Shown: piece after piece, positions 53,590 to 61,277 of the stretch
Numbering within the stretch: position 1 is the stretch's first letter
Layout of the letters: each line of letters begins with the position of its first letter
Source: CAYMDP01 sp964389375
GTDB lineage: Bacteria > Bdellovibrionota > Bdellovibrionia > Bdellovibrionales > UBA1609
Length of the DNA stretch: 64,000 nt
Direction of reading: 5' to 3'
Assembly (NCBI GenBank): GCA_964389375.1
Contig: CAYMDP010000010.1
Span: 1-64,000, forward strand
Position numbers and translations under genes: made by a program
The notes under the pieces: generated by a model
Databases searched by the model: none
The model's input: only the letters and a program-made list of their open reading frames with translations
Told to the model about the DNA's origin: nothing

Positions 53590-54135
53590 TTAGTGGATTT
53601 GGCCTTCGTCGGGGTCTTCATCTTCGTCTGGATCAAGACCCAACAGTCGCTTTAATTTTTCGGGCTGCTCATCGTCTTCACGATCCTCAAGTAAGCTTCC
53701 TTCTTGCAGTCCTAATAGCCGATCGGCTTCACTTTCGAGTTTCGAATTAACCGCAGAATGTTGGACAAACAGCATTCGGCCCTCGGCCTCAAACTCCGTC
53801 CAAATGGCTGGAAATTCCTGCGCTTCGTCCGGGTTGTTTAAGAGCTGGTCTAAGAGGCTGGCTCCTGCGTCGACGGCAAGGTAGATCAGCTTAACCATGT
53901 CTTCTTTGCCTGCTTTGTACTCAATCGAAATCTCAAAGTTATCCTGTTTCAGGCGCCCACTTTCAAGGTAACCGACACGCACCAAAAGCTCTGAAGGGTA
54001 GATGCGTCCTTCGACCTGAAACTGCCCGGATTTGGCTTGAAGAGGAAAGTTTTTACCTAGAGCCACCTGAACTTGTTTCACCAGTTCTTTAGGGATGGCA
54101 CTCCATTTTTTTGAGCTTTTTAAGCGGGCTTCCAT
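53590..54135 (-). CDS. Conserved-looking protein of unknown function
   Basis: A 181-residue cytoplasmic protein. The first 120 residues alternate strands and helices (LVKQVQVALGKNF; FQVEGRIYPSELLVRVGYL; NFEISIEYKAGKEDMVKLIYLAVDAGASLLDQLLN), and the C-terminal tail is very acidic (LDPDEDEDPDEGQIH). No family recognised. The stop is 5 bp from the end of the H1-like gene (convergent). It is divergent from miaB. Confidence 0.65.
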   Translation of the reverse strand: MEARLKSSKKWSAIPKELVKQVQVALGKNFPLQAKSGQFQVEGRIYPSELLVRVGYLESGRLKQDNFEISIEYKAGKEDMVKLIYLAVDAGASLLDQLLNNPDEAQEFPAIWTEFEAEGRMLFVQHSAVNSKLESEADRLLGLQEGSLLEDREDDEQPEKLKRLLGLDPDEDEDPDEGQIH

Positions 54136-54266
54136 AGGGACCTTTCATGAATTAAGCTATGTTGACCTTTATATCGACGCGGACTATAAAACCTCAAGGT
54201 TTGACGACTTAGATGCTTAGTTTTTCTGATTTTTTTGAAAAGTCAGGTAAATTTTTCTCAAACACC

Positions 54267-54273
54267 AAAGGAG
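54267..54273 (+). promoter_or_regulatory. Ribosome binding site that fixes the TTG start of miaB
   Basis: AAAGGAG, seven bases before the TTG at 54281. No ATG or GTG in frame has a comparable site nearby. Confidence 0.75.
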
Positions 54274-54280
54274 CTCCCGC

Positions 54281-55642
54281 TTGCAGCCCATAAATCCTTT
54301 GAATTCTGATTCACAACTGAGCCCGATGATGGCCAAACGCCGCGGCGTCTTCATTTCGACTTATGGCTGTCAGATGAATGTGAACGATTCGGATCGGATG
54401 CTTTCATTGCTTGAGATGGTCAACTACGAGCCGGTCTCAACTCCTGAGGAAGCCGAGCTAATTATTATCAACTCATGTAGCGTGCGAGAAAAGCCCGTTC
54501 ATAAAGTACATTCCGAAGTGGGCCGCTACCGAAAGCTAAAAGAGCTTAACCCCAGTCTAAAAATTGGCGTCGGTGGATGCGTCGCTCAACAAGAAAAAGA
54601 CAAACTGACTCGGGACATTCCACTTTTGGATTTTGTTTTTGGAACGGATGCAATTGATCGCTTGCCTGAGATTGTGTCTCGGTTAGAGCGAGAAAAGCGA
54701 GTCGTCGAAGCCCGCTTCGAACATCAAAAACCCTACCATATCGAGACTCTGGTTAAAAACCCGGGAGTCTCTGCTTTTGTGAATATCACCAAGGGCTGTG
54801 ATAATTTTTGCACCTTTTGTGTGGTTCCTTTTACCCGAGGCCGCGAGCGCAGTCGTCCGCTGGATCACCTTCTGCAAGATGTAAATACCTTGGTTGAGCG
54901 TGGAGTGAAGGAAGTCACCTTACTCGGGCAGAATGTAAATTCCTACAAAAGTGAATGTGGAGCCAATTTTGCGAAGCTTTTAGAGGCCGTTGCAGTAAAA
55001 ACTGAGATCGAGCGTATTCGATTTACGACAAGTCATCCAAAAGATTTTAACGAAGAGCTTGTGGACTTGATGAATCATCATCGCAGTAAGATCATGGAGT
55101 ACATTCATCTTCCGGTTCAAGCTGGAAACAGTGAAGTCCTTGAGCGGATGAATCGGGGATACACTCGAGAAGAGTATATTAAAAAAGCTCACATGATTTT
55201 AGATCGAATGCCGGGTGCAGCCTTGTCGACGGATATCATTGTGGGATTTCCTGGCGAAACCGAGGCCCAGTTTGAAGAGAGCCTAAGCCTTCTAGATGAA
55301 GTCCCTTATGAGAGTATTTTTGCATTTTCTTACAGCCCTCGGCCCTTTACCAAGGCCGCGCGCTGGGAAGATCAACTGACTGAAACGGAGAAGTCTGAGC
55401 GACTGAATCGACTTTTTGACAAGCACAAAGAAATTGCCTGGAAGCTAGTGCAAAAATATGAAGGTCAAACTTTGCAAGTTCTGGTTGAAAACGTAAATGA
55501 AGAAACCGGAAGAGCCTTTGGCCGGTCCACGCAAAACAAGGCCGTTCATTTTAAGGGTTTGCCTCAGCATGTGGGACAGACCCTTTCCATTCATATCGAA
55601 AGTGCGACGCCGCAAGTTCTTCGAGGTGTCCATGCGCAATAG
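54281..55642 (+). CDS. miaB: tRNA-2-methylthio-N6-dimethylallyladenosine synthase MiaB
   Basis: A 453-residue radical-SAM methylthiotransferase acting on A37 of tRNA. N-terminal UPF0004 domain with cluster cysteines in STYGCQMN, INSCSVREK and GVGGCVAQQ; radical-SAM CxxxCxxC in KGCDNFCTFCVVPFTRG; C-terminal TRAM domain (about 385-450: YEGQTLQVLVENVN, GRSTQNKAVHF). The start is TTG at 54281, set by AAAGGAG. The next gene begins inside its last codons. It heads the long plus-strand group running to dnaE. Confidence 0.97.
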   Translation: MQPINPLNSDSQLSPMMAKRRGVFISTYGCQMNVNDSDRMLSLLEMVNYEPVSTPEEAELIIINSCSVREKPVHKVHSEVGRYRKLKELNPSLKIGVGGCVAQQEKDKLTRDIPLLDFVFGTDAIDRLPEIVSRLEREKRVVEARFEHQKPYHIETLVKNPGVSAFVNITKGCDNFCTFCVVPFTRGRERSRPLDHLLQDVNTLVERGVKEVTLLGQNVNSYKSECGANFAKLLEAVAVKTEIERIRFTTSHPKDFNEELVDLMNHHRSKIMEYIHLPVQAGNSEVLERMNRGYTREEYIKKAHMILDRMPGAALSTDIIVGFPGETEAQFEESLSLLDEVPYESIFAFSYSPRPFTKAARWEDQLTETEKSERLNRLFDKHKEIAWKLVQKYEGQTLQVLVENVNEETGRAFGRSTQNKAVHFKGLPQHVGQTLSIHIESATPQVLRGVHAQ

Positions 55643-56144
55643 ACTCGAGACCTCCCTAATGCCTAAAGGCAAACTTGTTGAGATTACTCCCTATGGAGTG
55701 ACTGCAGGTTATGACCCTGGGCGACCCGTGATGCTATTTAAAGAAAAAAAAGGCGAACTGATTCTTCCGGTGTGGCTAAGCCCCTTGGATGTGGGGATCG
55801 CCATTTCTCAGCACCATGTTAAGATGTCTTCCATTTCCCCTCATGATCTGTCCTCTCGTTTGATTAAATCTTTGGGGATTCGAGTCGAGAAGTGTGTTTT
55901 TGTCAGCGTCAAATCGGGCCAACAAATGGTTGAGCTTTATCTGGAAGGTCACCCCGAATTAAAAAAGATATCGAGCCGCGCAGATCAGTGCATTTCCTTT
56001 TGTTTGCACGAAAAGGCAAAGTTTTACTGCACCAGATCCTACATTCAAGAGTGCAGAGATCTAGATGCTGAGATGCTGGGTGTGGCAGAAGGGGTGCGGA
56101 TGGTCCCGGGGGTTTTGGACAACCAACATCCCTATTTGATGTGA
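55632..56144 (+). CDS. Bifunctional nuclease (DUF151/BFN) domain protein
   Basis: A 170-residue protein. The BFN-type core is VEITPYGVTAGYDPGRPVMLFKEKKGELILPVWLSPLDVGIAI and VEKCVFVSVKSGQQMVELYLEG, ending in an acidic-cysteine segment (YIQECRDLDAEMLGVAEGV). Plant members have DNase/RNase activity; bacterial ones are uncharacterised. The frame opens at 55497 inside miaB, but the ATG at 55632 follows AGGTG and overlaps the miaB stop by 11 bp, the more natural start. miaB-BFN adjacency is seen in related bacteria. Confidence 0.8.
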   Translation: MRNRLETSLMPKGKLVEITPYGVTAGYDPGRPVMLFKEKKGELILPVWLSPLDVGIAISQHHVKMSSISPHDLSSRLIKSLGIRVEKCVFVSVKSGQQMVELYLEGHPELKKISSRADQCISFCLHEKAKFYCTRSYIQECRDLDAEMLGVAEGVRMVPGVLDNQHPYLM

Positions 56145-56158
56145 GGTTATAGAAAGCG

Positions 56159-56674
56159 ATGATAATGAAGCTTTTAGGTCATAGCCCAAAAATCGGAAAA
56201 GGAAGCTTCATCGCACCTTCAGCGGACATCATCGGAGATGTGACATTGGGTGAGAATTGCTCGGTTTGGTTTAATACCACTTTGCGAGGGGACGTCATGC
56301 CCATCGAAATTGGCGATGAGAGCAATATTCAGGACGGAACAACAATCCACGGAACTTTTAAAAAATGTGGTGCCAAAGTTGGTCGACGAGTGACCGTCGG
56401 TCACAATGTTATTCTTCACGGATGTGAAATCGGGGATGAGTGTTTGATCGGGATGGGTTCAATCATTATGGATCAAGCAAAGATCCCCGATCATTGCGTT
56501 GTGGGTGCGGGATCCTTGGTGACCGAGAATAGTGAATTCCAGCCGGGCTCTTTGATTTTAGGACGACCTGCAAAACAGATTCGTCCTTTAAAGCCGGATG
56601 AGCTAGCTTTTTTGTCTAAGTCTGCTGACAACTATTTGCTGTACAAAAAATGGTACGAAAATGAGGGGGAATAA
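56159..56674 (+). CDS. Gamma-carbonic anhydrase family protein
   Basis: A 171-residue left-handed beta-helix protein: hexapeptide repeats from IGKGSFIAPSADIIGDVTLG to VVGAGSLVTENSEF, with the metal-ligand histidines in TTIHGT and VGHNVILHGC. The family includes YrdA/PaaY-like enzymes, where carbonic anhydrase activity varies by member. C-terminal helix (DELAFLSKSADNYLLYKKWY). An ATG at 56165 could also be the start. It lies 14 bp after BFN and its stop is next to guaB's start. Confidence 0.92.
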   Translation: MIMKLLGHSPKIGKGSFIAPSADIIGDVTLGENCSVWFNTTLRGDVMPIEIGDESNIQDGTTIHGTFKKCGAKVGRRVTVGHNVILHGCEIGDECLIGMGSIIMDQAKIPDHCVVGAGSLVTENSEFQPGSLILGRPAKQIRPLKPDELAFLSKSADNYLLYKKWYENEGE

Positions 56675-56675
56675 T

Positions 56676-58142
56676 ATGATCGACATCGACCCAACACTCG
56701 CTTTAACTTTTGACGATATTTTGTTGATCCCCCATTACTCGGATGTGATCCCCTCAGAGATTTCCTGTGAATCGGTTTTTGCCAGAGATATGGTGTTAAA
56801 GATGCCAATTATTTCTGCGGCAATGGATACAGTGACTGAGAATAAAGTGGCGCGAGTGATGGCTCAGCATGGGGGCTTTGGAGTTATTCATAAAAACCTA
56901 GACATCGAAACTCAATGTTTGGAAGTTGAGAGAGTCAAAAAGTACGAAAGTGGGATGATCATCGATCCCATCACTTTGGGGCCAGATCGTCGAGTGTTTG
57001 AAGCCTTAGAGCTTATGAAGAAGTATTCCATCAGCGGAGTCCCAATTACAGTCAAAGGAAAGCTTGTCGGAATCTTAACGAATCGTGATTTGCGCTTTGA
57101 AACCAATGTGGATCAGCCCATTTCAAACTTGATGACGGCTCAAGAAAAACTTGTCACCGCACCCGTGGGTACAAGTTTGGCTGAGGCGAAGTCCATTTTG
57201 CAGAAGCATCGTATTGAAAAGTTACCAGTCGTGGACAAGGATGGGACTTTAAAAGGTCTGATTACAATTAAAGATATCGAGAAGTCTCAGAATTTTCCTC
57301 AGGCGACTAAAGACGGTCACGGCCGCCTATTTGTGGGTGCTGCGATTGGCGTGGATCAAACTTCAAAAGAGCGTGCGCGGGCATTAGTGTCGTCTGGTGC
57401 AGATTTGCTTTGTGTTGATACGGCTCACGGACACTCTAAAAATGTGATCGAAATGCTGCGCTATGTGCGCTCAGAGTTTAAAGATAGTTTTATTGTTGCG
57501 GGAAACGTTGTAACTGCCGAAGGCACAAAAGCTTTAATTGAAGCCGGTGCGGACGTAGTTAAAGTTGGCGTAGGGCCTGGAAGTATTTGTACGACTCGAG
57601 TTGTGTCTGGTGTCGGGATGCCACAAATCAGTGCGGTGGCCGAGTGCTCGCAGATGGCAAAAAAAATGGGCCGCACCATCATTGCCGATGGCGGAATTAA
57701 GTTCTCTGGGGATTTGACGAAGGCTTTAGCACTTGGGGCAAACTCGGTGATGATCGGAAATCTTCTAGCGGGTTCTGATGAGGGGCCGGGCGAGACGATT
57801 CTGTATCAAGGTCGCACTTATAAAGTGTATCGGGGGATGGGAAGCCTAGGGGCTATGCAAAAAGGATCGAAAGATCGTTACGCTCAGATGGATGTCACCG
57901 ATATGGAAAAACTTGTCCCCGAAGGGATTGAAGGAAAGGTTCCTTACCGTGGATCGGTCAGTGGAATTCTTCATCAGTTGATTGGTGGTTTGAAGTCTGG
58001 AATGGGTTATTTGGGAGCTCGCAATATTGGTGAACTTCAATCCCGGGCGCGCTTCGTAAAGATTTCTCCTCAGGGACTTCGAGAAAGTCATGTTCATGAT
58101 GTCAGTATCACTAAAGAAGCTCCAAACTACCGTCTTGAGTAG
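56676..58142 (+). CDS. guaB: IMP dehydrogenase
   Basis: A 488-residue enzyme that oxidises IMP to XMP with NAD, the first step of GMP synthesis. TIM barrel with LTFDDILLIPHYSD, AMDTVTENKVA, VGVGPGSICTTRVVSG (catalytic Cys), ADGGIKFSGDLTKAL and the YRGMGSLGAMQ loop; two CBS domains (about 95-205). The ATG at 56676 follows GAGGGGGA, while the frame's earlier GCG/ATG codons overlap the previous gene. It is one gene away from guaA. Confidence 0.97.
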   Translation: MIDIDPTLALTFDDILLIPHYSDVIPSEISCESVFARDMVLKMPIISAAMDTVTENKVARVMAQHGGFGVIHKNLDIETQCLEVERVKKYESGMIIDPITLGPDRRVFEALELMKKYSISGVPITVKGKLVGILTNRDLRFETNVDQPISNLMTAQEKLVTAPVGTSLAEAKSILQKHRIEKLPVVDKDGTLKGLITIKDIEKSQNFPQATKDGHGRLFVGAAIGVDQTSKERARALVSSGADLLCVDTAHGHSKNVIEMLRYVRSEFKDSFIVAGNVVTAEGTKALIEAGADVVKVGVGPGSICTTRVVSGVGMPQISAVAECSQMAKKMGRTIIADGGIKFSGDLTKALALGANSVMIGNLLAGSDEGPGETILYQGRTYKVYRGMGSLGAMQKGSKDRYAQMDVTDMEKLVPEGIEGKVPYRGSVSGILHQLIGGLKSGMGYLGARNIGELQSRARFVKISPQGLRESHVHDVSITKEAPNYRLE

Positions 58143-59585
58143 ATGCACATATTTTGGAAGGTCCTTTTTTTAATTCACTGCTTAAGCCTTGGGGCTTGCG
58201 CTTCCATGAATTGGAATGACCGTGAGGATATCGTTTCGATCGTCACTGAAAAGCCGGGTGCCGAGATCTATTTTAAAGATCGGATGCAGGGGACTACTCC
58301 GGCCTTTGTAAAGCTTCCTCGTGCTCGAAAGAATCAGATTCAGTTAAGCTATCCCGGAGAAGAACCTCAGACCTTTGTTTTGGATTCTAAATATCGCTGG
58401 GGCGATTCCTTTTGGGGGAATGCCATTCTCGGTGGTCTTGCACCCTTCGGTTGGGGCATCGATTTTTGGACTGGGGCGGCCTGGAATGTAAAGGCGGGAG
58501 AAGTCTATTCTTTACAAGGGAAGGGTCCAAAAGAACAAAAGACGACAAGCCCGATCTTGATAGCTCCACCGGTTGCAGAGGATGAAACTTTGTCTCTAGA
58601 AATTGCTACTCTTGTAGAAAAACGGATGCGAGAGCGTTTTCCGGATCGAAAGTGGAAGCCCTATGTCGAAACCGCGGATCTGTTTCACTTTTACCAACGA
58701 ACTCACGAAGAACTGTTTCCACTAAGTGATTTAGCGCCTCTGTTCTATTCGGCAAAGAGTACTCAGGTTCTTGAGACAGTGGTTCAAAAGCGCAAGGGCT
58801 TTGGCACTCATGCGATTGAAGCCTCTCTTAAGAATGCAATCTCTGGAGAGGTCGAAGACTATTATGTGTTTGAGGTTCCAGATGAAAGATTAGCTGCGCT
58901 AAAATTAAGTTGGTGGGAGCGGATGTGGAATAGCCAGTCCATTTGGCCCAATGTTTTGGCCCTAGATTTTTCCACAGGCATAAGTTCTATTGAAGACATC
59001 AACGGGAACATCCACCAAGCTGAAAATCGGCATTCCGAAGGCACTTTAAGTCAGGCCACTCGCTATTTGGGAAGCATAAGTCTGGCGCGGATTCAGCAAG
59101 GTCGAAGAACGAGTGGAGGGCGCTACCGCTTTTCGATGATTCCGGCATTATTTTTCAGGTGGAATCAGTTGAACTTTCCAAGTGAGGCCCAAATCCGAGA
59201 TGTCGAATTCGAGCGGCTGTTTCTATCAGTTGGATATGGACCTCGATTTGAATGGGTGTCTAATTTCGCAAATGTCTATTTGGATATTGTTCCGGGCCTT
59301 AGGTGGACCTCCGTGGAATACGATGGCCCATTGGCAAGTGGAATTGAACAAGATACCAACATATTCGTTTTTACTGAGGCGGGTATAAGTCGATTTGTAA
59401 GTGAGCGTTGGGTGATTTCTTTATTCGTTAGAAGTGCAGGAGAGGATATAGAGGTCTGGAAAAAGGCCCTCTCGGGAGCCTCGGACCAAAATTTCGCCTT
59501 ACTTGATTTGCGGACAACGATTTCGGGAGCGCGTCTAGGATATTACTTTCCCGAGGGCTCAAAGAAGCTAAAATCCAGCTTCTGA
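58143..59585 (+). CDS. Lipoprotein with PEGA-like domain and outer-membrane barrel-like C-terminus
   Basis: A 480-residue protein starting on the base after the guaB stop. Lipobox LSLGAC with Cys19 as lipid attachment site. Residues about 30-85 resemble a PEGA domain (IVTEKPGAEIYFKDRMQGTTPAFVKLPRARKNQIQLSYPGEE) followed by a Trp/Gly segment (WGNAILGGLAPFGWGIDFWTGAAW). The second half (about 265-480) alternates aromatic beta strands (RYRFSMIPALFFRWNQLNF; FLSVGYGPRFEWVSNFANVYLDI; RLGYYFPEG), like an eight- to ten-strand barrel. Function unknown. It sits between guaB and guaA. Confidence 0.65.
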   Translation: MHIFWKVLFLIHCLSLGACASMNWNDREDIVSIVTEKPGAEIYFKDRMQGTTPAFVKLPRARKNQIQLSYPGEEPQTFVLDSKYRWGDSFWGNAILGGLAPFGWGIDFWTGAAWNVKAGEVYSLQGKGPKEQKTTSPILIAPPVAEDETLSLEIATLVEKRMRERFPDRKWKPYVETADLFHFYQRTHEELFPLSDLAPLFYSAKSTQVLETVVQKRKGFGTHAIEASLKNAISGEVEDYYVFEVPDERLAALKLSWWERMWNSQSIWPNVLALDFSTGISSIEDINGNIHQAENRHSEGTLSQATRYLGSISLARIQQGRRTSGGRYRFSMIPALFFRWNQLNFPSEAQIRDVEFERLFLSVGYGPRFEWVSNFANVYLDIVPGLRWTSVEYDGPLASGIEQDTNIFVFTEAGISRFVSERWVISLFVRSAGEDIEVWKKALSGASDQNFALLDLRTTISGARLGYYFPEGSKKLKSSF

Positions 59586-59587
59586 TA

Positions 59588-59679
59588 GGTTCCAGGTCCC
59601 AAGTGGTAGCAGTGGCGCATCATTCGGCAGCTAGAAGCTCCAAATGATGCGCCATTGCTAGCACTTGGGACCTGGAACC
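59588..59679. repeat. 92-bp near-perfect palindrome (40-bp arms) upstream of guaA
   Basis: Left arm 59588-59627 and right arm 59640-59679 are complementary at 37 of 40 positions around a 12-base loop. It begins two bases after the lipoprotein gene's stop and ends 66 bp before the guaA start. No T-run follows, so it is not a canonical terminator. It could act as a repetitive extragenic palindrome, an RNA stem that controls read-through into guaA, or a small mobile element. Confidence 0.9.
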
Positions 59680-59745
59680 CAAAAGGTGGACCGAAGAAGT
59701 GGGCTCCGCTATGTTAGGTCATTCGTTTTTGGGGGTTGGGGATCA

Positions 59746-61272
59746 ATGCAAAATGGAATTCTAGTTTTAGATTTTGGCTCTCAATACACTCAATTGATCG
59801 CTCGAAGATTGAGAGAAATCGGTGTCTACTCGGAGCTTCTTTTATTCGATGCCGACATCGAAGAAATCCGCAGTAAAAAGCCCATGGGAATTATTCTAAG
59901 TGGTGGCCCAAGTTCTGTAAAAGAAGAGGGCGCCCCGAAAAGGAATTTAAAAGAGCTTGCTGAGATCGCACCCATCTTAGGGATCTGTTATGGGATGCAA
60001 CTTATTGCCGATCAGATGGGTGGCAAAGTTGTGACTGCAGATCGCAGAGAATACGGTTTAAATTCGGTGCGCTGGAGTGAGTCCTTGGTGAAGACAATTC
60101 CAAAAGATCAAAAGGTATGGATGAGCCACGGGGACGCACTTGAAAAAATACCTCCCGGCTTTCAGGTGGTCGCTGAGTCCAGCTCGGGCCACCCGGCTGC
60201 GATGAAGGGTCCCAATATTTGGGCTTTGCAGTTTCACCCTGAAGTGTCCCATACCGAAAACGGACTTGATCTTTTAAAGTCCTTTGCCTTTGATCTTTGT
60301 GGGGCTGAAAAAAACTGGAATGCTCCTGAAATCATCGATCATCTGATTGAAGACATTCGAGCCAAAGTGCCTGGAAACGAAAAAGTTCTTTGCGCCCTTA
60401 GCGGCGGGGTTGATTCGACCGTTGTGGGGACTCTTTTAACCAAAACTCTTGGAGCAGATCGAGTTCATTGTGTTTTTGTCGATACAGGAATGTTGAGGAA
60501 AAATGAATTCGAGGATGTCTTGAAGCTTTATGCGGAACTCGGTTTAAATGTCCATGGGGTCGATGCTTCCAAAACTTTTTTGGGACGTCTTAAGAATATC
60601 GAAGATCCTGAGCAAAAACGAAAGATTATCGGCCACACCTTTATCGATGTCTTTAAGGAAGAAATTAAGAAAATTGGAAAAGTAGATTGGCTGGCTCAAG
60701 GGACTCTTTATCCGGATGTGATTGAAAGTGTTTCTCCTCGGGGAACAAGCGTAACAATTAAGTCCCATCACAATGTCGGCGGACTTCCTAAGGATTTAAA
60801 TCTTAATTTGATTGAACCCTTAAGGGAGCTTTTTAAAGATGAAGTGCGAATGATTGGGGCGCGTCTTGGTATTCCAGATAAGTTTTTGTGGCGCCATCCT
60901 TTTCCAGGACCCGGACTTGCAATCCGCATCATGGGAGAGGTCAACGAAGAGAACTTAAAAATTTTAAAAGAAGCCGATCACATCTACGTGGAAGAATTAA
61001 AAGCAAATTCTTTGTATCATAAGATTTGGCAAGCCTTTGTAGTTTTGCTTCCAGTTAAAACCGTTGGAGTACAAGGGGATTCCAGAACCTATGACAAAGT
61101 TGTCGCCATTCGAGCGGTGACTTCTCAGGACGGAATGACGGCAGATTGGTTTGATTTTCCAGCAAGTTTTTTAAGAATGGTTTCCAACCGCATCACTAAC
61201 GAAGTCAAAGGGGTCAATCGAGTGGTTTACGATGTAACCAGTAAGCCCCCGGGCACGATTGAGTGGGAATAG
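59746..61272 (+). CDS. guaA: GMP synthase (glutamine-hydrolysing)
   Basis: A 508-residue enzyme that aminates XMP to GMP. N-terminal class I glutamine amidotransferase (ILVLDFGSQYTQLIARRLRE; nucleophile in GICYGMQLIAD; HPEVSHTE); ATP-pyrophosphatase domain with LSGGVDSTVVGTLL; C-terminal GMP synthase domain (ITNEVKGVNRVVYDVTSKPPGTIEWE). The frame is open from 59665, but that part lies in the palindrome. The ATG at 59746 has a G-rich ribosome site (GGGG) and gives the family's N-terminus. Confidence 0.97.
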   Translation: MQNGILVLDFGSQYTQLIARRLREIGVYSELLLFDADIEEIRSKKPMGIILSGGPSSVKEEGAPKRNLKELAEIAPILGICYGMQLIADQMGGKVVTADRREYGLNSVRWSESLVKTIPKDQKVWMSHGDALEKIPPGFQVVAESSSGHPAAMKGPNIWALQFHPEVSHTENGLDLLKSFAFDLCGAEKNWNAPEIIDHLIEDIRAKVPGNEKVLCALSGGVDSTVVGTLLTKTLGADRVHCVFVDTGMLRKNEFEDVLKLYAELGLNVHGVDASKTFLGRLKNIEDPEQKRKIIGHTFIDVFKEEIKKIGKVDWLAQGTLYPDVIESVSPRGTSVTIKSHHNVGGLPKDLNLNLIEPLRELFKDEVRMIGARLGIPDKFLWRHPFPGPGLAIRIMGEVNEENLKILKEADHIYVEELKANSLYHKIWQAFVVLLPVKTVGVQGDSRTYDKVVAIRAVTSQDGMTADWFDFPASFLRMVSNRITNEVKGVNRVVYDVTSKPPGTIEWE

Positions 61273-61277
61273 TTTAG

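Noticed and set aside
59665..59745. Longer guaA start 27 codons upstream
   Set aside because: That stretch begins inside the palindrome, is absent from the family's N-terminus, and the ATG at 59746 has its own G-rich ribosome site.
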